This document shows, piece by piece, positions 1-11,700 of a stretch of DNA of 64,000 nucleotides; within the stretch, counting starts at the first letter, position 1; every line of letters starts with the position of its first letter. The position numbers and the translations under genes were made by a program. The notes below the pieces were generated by a model. That model made no database searches. It saw only the letters and a list, made by a program, of their open reading frames with translations, and was not told the origin of the DNA. The DNA is from Yamagishiella unicocca (taxonomy: Eukaryota > Chlorophyta > Chlorophyceae > Chlamydomonadales > Volvocaceae), in assembly GCA_003116995.1 (NCBI GenBank), contig BDSL01000105.1:1-64000 (forward strand), given 5' to 3'.

Positions 1-1338
1 GCGGGCTGGGCGGCGCCGGCGGCGGCGGCGGGCTTGGAGGTGCAGGTGAGGGCGGCGGGCTGGGCGGGGCCGGCGAGGGCGGCGGGCTTGGAGGTGCAGG
101 TGAGGGGGCGGGCTGGGCGGCTGGTGACGGCGGAGGGCTGGGCGGTGCTGGTGACGGCGGAGGGCTGGGCGGTGCTGGTGACGGCGGAGGGCTGGGCGGG
201 GCCGGCGAGGGCGGCGGGCTCGGCGGCGCCGGCGACGGCGGCGGGCTTGGAGGTGCAGGTGAGGCGGCGGGCTGGCGGGACCGGGCGAGGGGGCGGGCTG
301 GCGGTGCTGGCGGTGGGCGGGGCTGGGCGGTGCTGGTGACGGCGGGCGGGCTGGGCGGTGCTGGTGACGGCGGAGGGCTGGGCGGGGCCGGCGAGGCGGA
401 GGGCTGGGCGGCGCCGGCGACGGCGGCGGCTTGGAGGTGCAGTGAGGGCGGCGGCTGGGCGGGGCCGGCGAGGGCGGCGGGCTGGGCGGGGCTGGTGATG
501 GCGGCGGGCTGGGCGGTGCTGGTGATTGTGGCGGGCTGGGCGGTGCTGGTGACGGCGGCGGGCTGGGCGGGCGGCGGGGCGGGCGGGCTGGGCGGTGCTG
601 GTGATGGCCGCGGGCTGGGCGGTGCTGGTGACGGCGGCGGGCTCGGCGGCGGGCGACGGGGCCGGGCTGGGCGGTGCTGGTGACGGCGGCGGGCTGGGCG
701 GGGCCGGCGAGGGCGGCGGGCTGGGCGGTGCAGGTGCGGGCGGCGGGCTGGGCGGGGCCGGCGAGGGCGGCGGGCTTGGAGGTGCAGGTGAGGGCGGCGG
801 GCTGGGCGGGACCGACGAGGGCGGCGGGCTGGGCGGTGCTGGTGACGGTGGCGGGCTGGGCGGTGCTGGTGACGCGGCGGCTGGGCGGTGCTGGTGACGG
901 CGAGGGCTGGGCGGGCCGGCGAGGGCGGCGGGCTGGGCGGCGCCGGCGACGGCGGCGGGCTTGGAGGTGCAGGTGAGGGCGGCGGGCTGGGCGGGGCCGA
1001 GGGCGGCGGGCTGGGCGGGGCTGGTGATGGCGGCGGGCTGGGCGGTGCTGGTGATTGTGGCGGGCTGGGCGGTGCTGGTGACGGCGGCGGGCTGGGCGGG
1101 GCCGGCGAGGGCGGCGGGCTGGGCGGTGCTGGTGATGGCGGCGGGCTGGGCGGTGCTGGTGACGGCGGCGGGCTCGGCGGCGCGGGCGACGGGGCCGGGC
1201 TGGCGGTGCTGGTGACGGCGGCGGGCTGGGCGGGGCCGGCGAGGGCGGCGGGCTGGGCGGTGCAGGTGCGGGCGGCGGGCTGGGCGGGGCCGGCGAGGGC
1301 GGCGGGCTGGCGTGCTGGTGACGGCGGCGGGCTCGGCG
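1..1338. repeat. 27-bp GC-rich minisatellite, array A1
   Basis: Tandem units of 27 bp built on a GGCGGGCTGGGCGG core with variable middle sections (GGTGCTGGTGACGGC, GGGGCCGGCGAGGGC, GGTGCAGGTGAGGGC). Single-base deletions change the frame in several units. Read on the minus strand, intact units give a 9-residue Ser/Pro/Ala repeat, SPAPPSPPP, resembling hydroxyproline-rich wall glycoproteins. The array runs off the left edge of the window. No start codon, splice pattern or unique flanking domain supports a gene. Confidence 0.9.
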
Positions 1339-1995
1339 GAAGGCGCCGCCGCCTGAAGCACGATGCCGTGTTGCTGCCCAAGCGGAAGGCGCTGCCGCCT
1401 GAAGCACACTGCCGCATTCTTGCCCAGGCGGCGGAATGCGCCGCCGCCTGAAGCACGCTGCCGCATTGTTGCCCAGGTGGAAGGCGCCGCCGCCGGAAGC
1501 ACGACGCCGTGTTGTTGGCCAAGCGGAAGGCGCCGCCGCCTGAAGCACACTGCCGCATTGTTGCCCAGGCGGTGGAAGGCGCCGCCGCTTGAAGCACGTT
1601 GCCGCATTGTTGACCAGGCGGAAGGCGCCGCCGCCTGAAGCACGCTGCCGCATTGATGCCCAGTGAAAGGCGCCGCCGCCTTAAGCACACTGCCGCATTG
1701 TTGACCAGGCGGAAGGCGCCGCCGCCTGAAGCACGCTGCCGCATTGATGCCCAGCCGGAAGGCGCCGCCGCCTGAAGCACGCTGCCGCATTGTTGCCCAG
1801 GTGGAAGGCGCCGCCGCCTAAAGCACACTGCCGCAGTGTTGCCCAGGCGGCGGAAGGCGCCGCCGCCTGAAGCACGCTGCCGCATTGATGCCCAGGTGGA
1901 AGGCCCCGCCGCCTTAAGCACACTGCCGCATTGTTGCCCAGGCGGCGGAAGGCGCAGCCGCCTGAAGCACGCTGCCGCATTGATGCCCAGGCGGA
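1339..1995. repeat. 46-50 bp minisatellite, array B1
   Basis: Tandem units of about 46-50 bp with the conserved core GGCGCCGCCGCCTGAAGCAC followed by a variable GCTGCCGCATTGTTGCCCAG segment. A 3-bp (CGG) insertion before the core makes length variants. Unit length is generally not a multiple of three, so reading frames rotate and the long antisense ORFs across it are by-products. The left part repeats almost exactly at 4.7-5.0 kb. Confidence 0.9.
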
Positions 1996-2465
1996 GTGGG
2001 CTGGGAGGAAAAGGTGATGGTGGCGGGCTAGGTGGCTCCAGTGATGGCGGCGGACTCGGAGGAAAGGTGATGGTGGCGGGCTGGGTGGTGCAGGTGAAGG
2101 CGGCGGGCTAGGTTGCTCCGGTGATGGCGGCGGGCTTGGAGGAAAAGGTGATGGCGGCGGTCTAGGTGGCTCCTGTGATGGCGGTTGGCTGGGAGGAAAA
2201 GGTGATGGTGGCGGGCTTGGAGGAAAAGGTGATGGCGGCGGGCTAGGCGGCTCCGGTGATGGCGGCGGGCTGGGAGGAAAAGGTGATGTCGGCGGGCTAG
2301 ATGGCTCCGGTGATGGCGGTGGACTCGGAGGGAAAGGTGATGGTGGCGGGCTGGGTGGTGCAGGTGATGGCGGCGGGCTAGTGGCTCTGGTGATGGCGGC
2401 GGGCTGGGAGGAAAAGGTGATGGCGGCGGGCTAGGCGGCTCCGGTGATGGCGGTGGACTCGGAGG
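1996..2465. repeat. Variant array with GGAAAAGGTGATGG units (A')
   Basis: Diverged relatives of the 27-bp array in which many units carry GGAGGAAAAGGTGATGGCGG or CTAGGTGGCTCCGGTGATGG. The alternation gives a 54-bp period in places. It sits between the two A/B blocks and is the most diverged, probably oldest, part of the array. No gene is seen. Confidence 0.8.
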
Positions 2466-4692
2466 CGCGGGTGAGGGCGGCGGGCTGGGCGGCGCGGGTG
2501 ACGGTGGCGGGTTAGGCGGTACCGGCGAGGGCGGCGGGCTGGGCGGGGCTGGTGAGGGCGGCGGGCTGGGCGGTGCTGGTGACGGCGGCGGGCTGGGCGG
2601 GGCCGGCGAGGGCGGAGGGCTGGGCGGTGCTGGTGATGGCGGAGGGCTGGGCGGGGCCGGCGAGGGCGGCGGCTGGGCGGCGCCGGCGACGGCGGCGGGC
2701 TTGGAGGTGCAGGTGAGGCGGCGGGCTGGGCGGGGCCGGCGAGGGCGGCGGGCTTGGAGGTGCAGGTGAGGGCGGCGGGCTGGGCGGTGCTGGTGACGGC
2801 GGAGGGCTGGGCGGTGCTGGTGACGGCGGAGGGCTTGGCGGTGCTGGTGACGGCTAAGGCTGGGCGGGGCCGGCGAGGCGGCGGGCTCGGCGGCGCCGGC
2901 GACGGCGGCGGGCTTGGAGGTGCAGGTGAGGGCGGCGGCTGGGCGGGACCGGCGAGGGCGGCGGGCTGGGCGGTGCTGGTGACGGTGGCGGGCTGGGCGG
3001 TGCTGGTGACGGCGGCGGGCTGGGCGGTGCTGGTGACGGCGGAGGGCTGGGCGGGGCCGGCGAGGGCGGAGGGCTGGGCGGCGCCGGCGACGGCGGCGGG
3101 CTTGGAGGTGCAGGTGAGGGCGGCGGGCTGGGCGGGGCCGGCGAGGGCGGCGGGCTGGGCGGGGCTGGTGATGGCGGCGGGCTGGGCGGTGCTGGTGATT
3201 GTGGCGGGCTGGGCGGTGCTGGTGACGGCGGCGGGCTGGGCGGGGCCGGCGAGGGCGGCGGGCTGGGCGGTGCTGGTGATGGCGGCGGGCTGGGCGGTGC
3301 TGGTGACGGCGGCGGGCTCGGCGGCGCGGGCGACGGGGCCGGGCTGGGCGGTGCTGGTGACGGCGGCGGGCTGGGCGGGGCCGGCGAGGGCGGCGGCTGG
3401 GCGGTGCAGGTGCGGGCGGCGGGCTGGGCGGGGCCGGCGAGGGCGGCGGGCTTGGAGGTGCAGGTGAGGGCGGCGGGCTGGGCGGGACCGACGAGGGCGG
3501 CGGGCTGGGCGGTGCTGGTGACGGTGGCGGGCTGGGCGGTGCTGGTGACGGCGGCGGGCTGGGCGGTGCTGGTGACGGCGGAGGGCTGGGCGGGGCCGGC
3601 GAGGGCGGCGGGCTGGGCGGCGCCGGCGACGGCGGCGGGCTTGGAGGTGCAGGTGAGGGCGGCGGGCTGGGCGGGGCCGGCGAGGGCGGCGGGCTGGGCG
3701 GGGCTGGTGATGGCGGCGGGCTGGGCGGTGCTGGTGATTGTGGCGGGCTGGGCGGTGCTGGTGACGGCGGCGGGCTGGGCGGGGCCGGCGAGGGCGGCGG
3801 GCTGGGCGGTGCTGGTGATGGCGGCGGGCTGGGCGGTGCTGGTGACGGCGGCGGGCTCGGTGGCGCGGGCGACGGGGCCGGGCTGGGCGGTGCTGGTGAC
3901 GGCGGCGGGCTGGGCGGGGCCGGCGAGGGCGGCGGGCTGGGCGGTGCAGGTGCGGGCGGCGGGCTGGGCGGGGCCGGCGAGGGCGGCGGGCTGGGCGTGC
4001 TGGTGACGGCGGCGGGCTGGGCGGGACCGGCGAGGGCGGCGGGCTGGGCGGCGCCGGCGACGGCGGCGGGCTTGGAGGTGCAGGTGAGGGCGGCGGGCTG
4101 GGCGGGCCGGCGAGGGCGGCGGGCTTGGAGGTGCAGGTGAGGGCGGCGGGCTTGGCGGTGCTGGTGACGGCGGAGGGCTGGGCGGTGCTGGTGACGGTGG
4201 CGGGCTGGGCGGTGCTGGTGACGGCGGAGGGCTGGGCGGTGCTGGTGACGGCGGAGGGCTGGGCGGGGCCGGCGAGGGCGGCGGGCTGGGCGGCGCCGGC
4301 GACGGCGGCGGGCTTGGAGGTGCAGGTGAGGGCGGCGGGCTGGGCGGGGCCGGCGAGGGCGGCGGGCTGGGCGGGGCTGGTGATGGCGGCGGGCTGGGCG
4401 GTGCTGGTGATTGTGGCGGGCTGGGCGGTGCTGGTGACGGCGGCGGGCTGGGCGGGCCGGCGAGGGCGGCGGGCTGGGCGGTGCTGGTGATGGCGGCGGG
4501 CTGGGCGGTGCTGGTGACGGCGGCGGGCTCGGCGGCGCGGGCGACGGGGCCGGGCTGGGCGGTGCTGGTGACGGCGGCGGGCTGGGCGGGGCCGGCGAGG
4601 GCGGCGGGCTGGGCGGTGCAGGTGCGGGCGGCGGCTGGGCGGGGCCGGCGAGGGCGGCGGGCTGGGCGGTGCTGGTGACGGCGGCGGGCTCG
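2466..4692. repeat. 27-bp minisatellite, array A2, with higher-order repeats
   Basis: Same 27-bp family as the left edge, longer and more regular. A rare unit containing GGTGATTGTGGCGGG recurs near 3,191, 3,732 and 4,402 (and near 521 and 1,048 in the first array), always in the same order of neighbouring units. This shows a higher-order repeat of about 20 monomers (about 540 bp). The minus strand is open for hundreds of codons in all three frames, which is what an unselected GC-rich 27-bp repeat would give. Confidence 0.9.
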
Positions 4693-5898
4693 GCGGAAGG
4701 CGCCGCCGCCTGAAGCACGATGCCGTGTTGCTGCCCAAGCGGAAGGCGCTGCCGCCTGAAGCACACTGCCGCATTCTTGCCCAGGCGGCGGAATGCGCCG
4801 CCGCCTGAAGCACGCTGCCGCATTGTTGCCCAGGTGGAAGGCGCCGCCGCCGGAAGCACGACGCCGTGTTGTTGGCCAAGCGGAAGGCGCCGCCGCCTGA
4901 AGCACACTGCCGCATTGTTGCCCAGGCGGTGGAAGGCGCCGCCGCTTGAAGCACGTTGCCGCATTGTTGACCAGGCGGAAGGCGCCGCCGCCTGAAGCAC
5001 GCTGCCGCATTGATGCCCAGGTGAAAGGCGCCGCCGCCTTAAGCACACTGCCGCATTGTTGCCCAGGCGGCGGAAGGCGCCGCCGCCTGAAGCACACTGC
5101 CGCATTGGTGCCCAGGCGGCGGAAGGCGCCGCCGCCGGAAGCACTCTGCCGCATTGTTGACCAGGCGGAAGGCGCCGCCGCCTCAAGCAGGCTGCCGCAT
5201 TGTTGCCCAGCTGGAAGGCGCCGCCGCCTGAAGCACGACGCTGTGTTGTTGCCCAAGCGGAAGGCGCCGCCGCCTGAAGCACGCTGCCGCATTGGTGCCC
5301 AGGCGGCGGAAGGCGCCGCCGCCTGAAGCACGCTGCTGCATTGTTGCCCAGGCGGTGGAAGGCGCCGCCGCCTTAAGCACGCCGCCGTACGTGTTGTTGA
5401 CCAGACGGAAGTCGCCGCCGCCTGAAGCACGCCGCTGTACGTGTTGTTGACCAGACGGAAGTCGCCGCCGCCTGAAGCACGACGCTGTGTTGTTGCCCAA
5501 GCGGAAGGCGCCGCCGCCTGAAGCACACTGCCGCATTGTTGCCCTGGCGGCGGAAGGCGCCGCCGCCTGAAGCACGCTGCCGCATTGATGACCAGGCGGA
5601 AGGCGCCGCCGCCTGAAGCACGCTGCCGCATTGTTGCCCAGGTGAAAGGCTCCGCCGCCTTAAGCACGCTGCCGCATTGTAGCCCAGGCGGCGGAAGGCG
5701 CCGCCGCCTTAAGCACGCTGCCGCATTGTAGCCCAGGCGGCGGAAGGCGCCGCCGCCTTAAGCACGCTGCCGCATTGTAGCCCAGGCGGCGGAAGGCGCC
5801 GCCGCCTGAAGCACGCTGCCGCATTGTTGACCAGGCGGAAGGCGCCGCCGCCTGAAGCACGCCGACGTGTTGTTGACCCGACGGAAGGCGCCGTTGTG
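4693..5898. repeat. 46-50 bp minisatellite, array B2
   Basis: Second and longer copy of the GGCGCCGCCGCCTGAAGCAC array. Its left part is a near-identical duplicate of array B1 (the stretch at 1,363-1,638 reappears at 4,720-4,995). Its right part contains local expansions: two units with TACGTGTTGTTGACCAGACGG near 5,390-5,460, and three almost identical units with GCATTGTAGCCCAGG near 5,670-5,790. It ends in unique sequence near 5,898. Confidence 0.9.
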
Positions 5899-7982
5899 GA
5901 CGCGTGTAACTTGAACACCTGCCTGCGCTGGCAAGGAGCGGGGAGACCTCAGAAGGTTGTCGGCGGACACCCCTTCGTCCTAGGAGGCGTCAGAAAGCAA
6001 CATATCCATAAGCAGGAGCAAAGGGGCAACGAAGGATGAACCATAACGGCGAATCGACGTGTTTGGTGCCATACATGACGAACCGCGTGTACATGTCATA
6101 CCTTGATCCCCCTAATAATGAAGGGCAATCGCAAGGTGTAAAGGACAGACGTGCGCAGCGACGGATGATGGCGAACGGTTGAAGGCGAATCCAGGGCCAC
6201 GCACGTGACGCGTTGCTCAGTTGGCGGATGAAGAACGAAGTAAGCGGCCAGTGCTGGATGGAGCTGAGGGCGGAAACTGCCGTACGTCATCAAGGACAGC
6301 GGGAATGAAGACTTGGACGCATGACATCTCGAGCGCATTGTGTCCAGAGCTAGAGAATGAAGGCACCTCCACCAGACGGAGCGAGCAGCTGGTGATGGTG
6401 GCGGGCAGGGAGCAAGTGGTGGAGCTGCTAGCTGCGAGTAGAGCCGTCTCATCTGGTGCGGCCGTCACCGGCATGTTCGCTTAGTCCTGACGATGACTTC
6501 TGCTGGCTGGTTTGCAGGCAGGGCCGCCAGGCAGCCGCCGGATGACCCGACACGGCAGTTAGCAAGCTAGGTACCGGCGGGAACAGCGGGCGGTCTGGAT
6601 GGGTACATGGGTTGCCCACAAGGTGCGTTAGTTCGTGCTGTCGTACGTGACTGCTGTCATCGTACCGCACGTGACTGCCGTACGTTGTGGGCGAAGGCGA
6701 CGGTGGTGGCGGTCTAGCTAGTGCATGTCTGTCCTGCGGCGGCGACGGCGGCAAGACGCTGGCAGCGGCAACTACATACGCAGCGCTGGCGGCTGCAGCT
6801 GCTTGCTTGCCGCCACCGGATCTGCGCTGTGGACGGAGCTCCCTTGCTGGGCCTACCTGTGGGACGCCAATAGGGACGACAGCGTCAGTGCATCATCATA
6901 CTGAAATCACGTGTGTAAGCGCCATTCGAATACCAAACAATGATGCATTCGCCGGGCAAGACTCTGTCTTGTTATTATACGGCGGCGGTGTGGTGGCCGG
7001 GCAGAGGCGGGTCACCGCGCGCATGTATGCCCAGGCATACAAGTGTCACACACACGTGCAAGCGACAAGTCAGCCAGCCCCATCTCCCGTGCTTGCGCGA
7101 GTAATCCCGTCCTATCTACGTACTCTCTCAACGAACAGCCTGCTGCCTGTCTGCAGCACCGGCACACATCCAGCCCCCAGGTACGACACGCACCTGGCGG
7201 CGTACGCCTGCATGGTAGATGCAGGGTCACCGGCGAGCCGATGGTTCACTTCCAAGATGGATTCCCAGGCCAGGTAGGAAGTAGTGGGCCGGCGAAGTCG
7301 TCCGCTCCAGCCATTGCAGGCGTCGATCGTCTCATCAGTCCCGGGAGCAGCCGTACGTAGATAGGGCTCGCGCGATGTGGGGCGGGCGGTCTCGGGCGAC
7401 GAAGGACGACGTAGGGCAGGAGGGCGGGGGCGTGTGGCAGCAGTTACCGGCACTGGCGGATTATCTGGGAGCGAGGCAAATGAGCTATGCGGCGGTAAAC
7501 AGCCTATATGAGGCAGGCAGGGTTAATGACGACGGCATGGATGGTATCGGACCGAGCGAAGGTATGCCGGGACGACGGGCGGAGCAAGGCACCTGCTGCA
7601 CCGGAGGCTGGAAAGATTGAACGAGCTGCTGGCGGCTGATGAAGGCTGGCTGCAATTGTACTGCTGGCTGAACGCTGCGGGGCTGGCTGGGCGGTGCGGC
7701 AGATACCTTGCCCCACCCGATCGATCCTTCACAGCAACCGCGAGCGAGTCCGAGCGCGCTGTATGAACATGCAAATGTTGGCAACATGCATAACACGTAC
7801 GAACGCAACATCCTGCTTGACACTCACAAACCCCCTGATGATGATCGGCTGCCCTCGATTCCCCACCCCGACCTTGCCGCTGACCTCACCTGCTGGCCTG
7901 CTCTAACTCATCAAGCGCACCAAACTGCAAGTGATCACCAGTAGCAGTCCAGCAGGATGCTCATCCAGTCGATGACAAGCGA
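5899..7982. other. No gene recognised
   Basis: About 2.1 kb of non-repetitive sequence between minisatellites. ORFs are short and overlap on both strands. I see no recognisable domain, splice-supported gene, tRNA or rRNA. Base composition is less extreme than in the flanking arrays. Confidence 0.6.
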
Positions 7983-8219
7983 TGCAGGTGATGAAGGCGG
8001 AGGCGGTGGCGGGGAGGCCGGGAGGCATGAAGGAGGCGGAGGCGGTGGCGGGGAGGCCGGGAGGCATGAAGGACGCGTGGTGGTGGCGGGGAGGCCGGGG
8101 GGCATGAAGGAGGCGGAGGTGGTGGCGGGGAGGCCGGGGGGCATGAAGGAGGCGGAGGCGGTGGTGGTGAGGCCGGGAGGCATGAAGGAGGCGGAGGCGG
8201 TGGCGGGGAGGCCGGGAAG
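7983..8219. repeat. 39-bp minisatellite, about 6 copies
   Basis: Six units of 39 bp, consensus GAGGCGGAGGCGGTGGCGGG followed by GAGGCCGGGAGGCATGAAG. One unit is altered (GGACGCGTGGTGGTGGCGGG). Because 39 is a multiple of three, it creates repetitive ORFs on both strands, none of which has other support as protein-coding. Confidence 0.9.
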
Positions 8220-8769
8220 GGTGAGAGCGATGCATGGGTGGCACGGGGCGTTGGCAGAAGGCGCCGTTGTGGCTGAGCCAGCCTCACAGACGGTACGTCG
8301 CCCATCAGGAGAGAGGAGCCCAAGCAAGCCACCAGCTATAACCACGCGTGTCTGCGTTTCCCTGCGCCGAGCCAGCCGCCACATTATTAGCCTTCGGCGA
8401 CGTAGGTTGATCTGCGAGGTCAGGGAGAAGGAGTAGGGTGAGGGCGGGTCTTGTTTGGGAGACGTAAGGGCGGAGTGCGGGCTTGCAGCAACGGCGCACG
8501 GCGGGGATCCACAATTCACCGAAGCCATGTGGAAAAGAGCAGCTTCGCAATGTGCGCAACAGCAAGCTTGCTTGCCGAAGCAAGGGTGGACACGGAAAAA
8601 CCGCCAATCAAGCCATATCCATCCCCAGAGCACAAATAAACGGACAACCGACGATCTTAACGCACCCACCTAAGCGTGGCGAGAAGAGAAGCACCCATCG
8701 CTGGGTTGATGAGAAGCGCTATCTGCTGTTGCTTTGCCGCACACGGCGGTCGACGTGCGACGTTGTCAC
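8220..8769. other. No gene recognised
   Basis: Sequence between the 39-bp minisatellite and the large satellite. No ORF, RNA gene or repeat can be supported here. Confidence 0.5.
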
Positions 8770-11700
8770 CGGATTTTGTCACCGCCGCATCGCCAGCATG
8801 CGAATTAAGCTCCGCCACCTTCAACCTGCTGCGAGGAGCATTGATAGCTAGGTTGCTTTGTTATTTGATATCGTGCGCGTAACCAAAGCGGGGAGCGAGC
8901 ACAGTATGAAGCGCGCTCGCGTAAGGCCCTTAAACATATCCCTGATATTGCAGATGGAGGCGATTCCGACAACAAATCCCTACCAATATTCACGTGTTAC
9001 GCGCGAGGAACCCACCTGCCCACGGGGTCTTGTCCGACCAAAATCCCCGAGATGGTGAATCGCCTCATCAGCTGCAGGACGGACGAAGGCCAGTTGCCGT
9101 GCGTCGTTCCTTCTTGCTTGATGATGCCAACGATGGCGGTTGAGCTCCGCAGCTTGAACGACGCTCCCGCCTACCTTCGCGGGACCTGAGACCCAACCCA
9201 CACGTGGATTCGCGGATAACGCTTTTACCCCAAACACATGCCACCCTTGTCCCCACGTGACGACGGCTCCCTGCCTTCCCAGCCCACCAATCCCATCCAG
9301 GAAGCCGTACCATTCCACCGTTTGCGTCCCAAACGTGACGTCCCATGCCGCCATCAAAGAGAGCCTTGACTTGCGTCCAGCAATGTATCCGCGGCAGCAG
9401 CAGCGGCGCATCTCGATCGTCACCGCCGCATCGCCAGCATCTGAATTAAGCTCCGCCACCTTCAACCTGCTGCGCGGAGCATTGATAGGTTGCTTTGGTT
9501 TTTGACGTCGTGCGCGTAAACAAAGCGGGGAGCGACAGCATGAAGCGCGCTCGCGTAAGTCCCTTAAACATATCCCTGCTGATATTGCCGAAGGAGGCGA
9601 TTCCGACAACAAATCGCTACCAATAATCACGTGTAACGCGCGAGGAACCCACCTGCCCACGGGGTCTTGTCCGACCAAAATCCCCGAGACGGTGAATCGC
9701 CTCATCAGCTGCAGGACGGACGAAGGCCAGTTGCCGTGCGTCGTTCCTTCTTGCTTGATGATGCCAACGATGGCGGTTGAGCTCCGCAGCTTGAACGACG
9801 CTCCCGCCTACCTTCGCGGGACCTGAGACCCAACCCACACGTGGATTCGCGGATTATGTTTTTACCCCAAACACATGCCACCCTTGTCCCCACGTGACGA
9901 CGGCTCCCTGCCTTCCCAGCCCACCAATCCCATCCAGGAAGCCGTACCATTCCACCGTTTGCGTCCCAAACGTGACGTCCCATGCCGCCATCAAAGAGAG
10001 CCTTGACTTGCGTCCAGCAATGTATCCGCGGCAGCAGCAGCGGCGCATCTCGATCGTCACCGCCGCATCGCCAGCATCTGAATTAAGCTCCGCCACCTTC
10101 AACCTGCTGCGCAGAGCATTGCTAGGCTGCTGTGTTTTTAGACGTCGCGCGCGTAAACAAAGCGGGGAGCGACAGCATGAAGCGCGCTCGCGTAAGTCCC
10201 GTAAACATATCCCTGCTTAAGTCCAGTATACATATCCCTGCTGATATTGCCGAAGGAGGCGATTCCGACAACAAATCGCTACCAATAATCACGTGTAACG
10301 CGCGAGGAACCCACCTGCCCACGGGGTCTTGTCCGACCAAAATCCCCGAGATGGTGAATCGCCTCATCAGCTGCAGGACGGACGAAGGCCAGTTGCCGTG
10401 CGTCGTTCCTTCTTGCTTGATGATGCCAACGATGGCGGTTGAGCTCCGCAGCTTGAACGACGCTCCCGCCTACCTTCGCGGGACCTGAGACCCAACCCAC
10501 ACGTGGATTCGCGGATAACGCTTTTACCCCAAACACATGCCACCCTTGTCCCCACGTGACGACGGCTCCCTGCCTTCCCAGCCCACCAATCCCATCCAGG
10601 AAGCCGTACCATTCCACCGTTTGCGTCCCAAACGTGACGTCCCATGCCGCCATCAAAGAGAGCCTTGACTTGCGTCCAGCAATGTATCCGCGGCAGCAGC
10701 AGCGGCGCATCTCGATCGTCACCGCCGCATCGCCAGCATCTGAATTAAGCTCCGCCACCTTCAACCTGCTGCGCGGAGCATTGCTAGGCTGCTTTGGTTT
10801 TTGACGTCGTGCGCGTAAACAAAGCGGGGAGCGACAGCATGAAGCGCGCTCGCGTAAGTCCCGTAAACATATCCCTGCTTAAGTCCAGTAAACATATCCC
10901 TGCTGATATTGCCGAAGGAGGCGATTCCGACAACAAATCCCTACCAATAATCACGTGTAACGCGCGAAGAACCCACCTGCCCACGGGGTCTTGTCCGACC
11001 AAAATCCCCGAGATGGTGAATCGCCTCATCAGCTGCAGGACGGACGAAGGCCAGTTGCCGTGCGTCGTTCCTTCTTGCTTGATGATGCCAACGATGGCGG
11101 TTGAGCTCCGCAGCTTGAACGACGCTCCCGCCTACCTTCGCGGGACCTGAGACCCAACCCACACGTGGATTCGCGGATTATGTTTTTACCCCAAACACAT
11201 GCCACCCTTGTCCCCACGTGACGACGGCTCCCTGCCTTCCCAGCCCACCAATCCCATCCAGGAAGCCGTACCATTCCACCGTTTGCGTCCCAAAAGTGAC
11301 GTCAACATGCCGCCATCAAAGAGAGCCTTGACTTGCGTCCAGCAATGTATCCGCGGCAGCAGCAGCGGCGCATCTCGATCGTCACCGCCGCATCGCCAGC
11401 ATCTGAATTAAGCTCCGCCACCTTCAACCTGCTGCGCAGAGCATTGCTAGGCTGCTGTGTTTTTAGACGTCGCGCGCGTAAACAAAGCGGGGAGCGACAG
11501 CATGAAGCGCGCTCGCGTAAGTTCCGTAAACATATCCCTGCTGATATTGCCGAAGGAGGCGATTCCGACAACAAATCGCTACCAATAATCACGTGTAACG
11601 CGCGAGGAACCCACCTGCCCACGGGGTCTTGTCCGACCAAAATCCCCGAGACGGTGAATCGCCTCATCAGCTGCAGGACGGACGAAGGCCAGTTGCCGTG

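Noticed and set aside
2028..5667. Three overlapping minus-strand ORFs of 858-1,084 codons
   Set aside because: They cross two unrelated minisatellites, are open in all three frames at once and switch amino-acid pattern at every small indel. They are by-products of GC-rich repeats, not genes.
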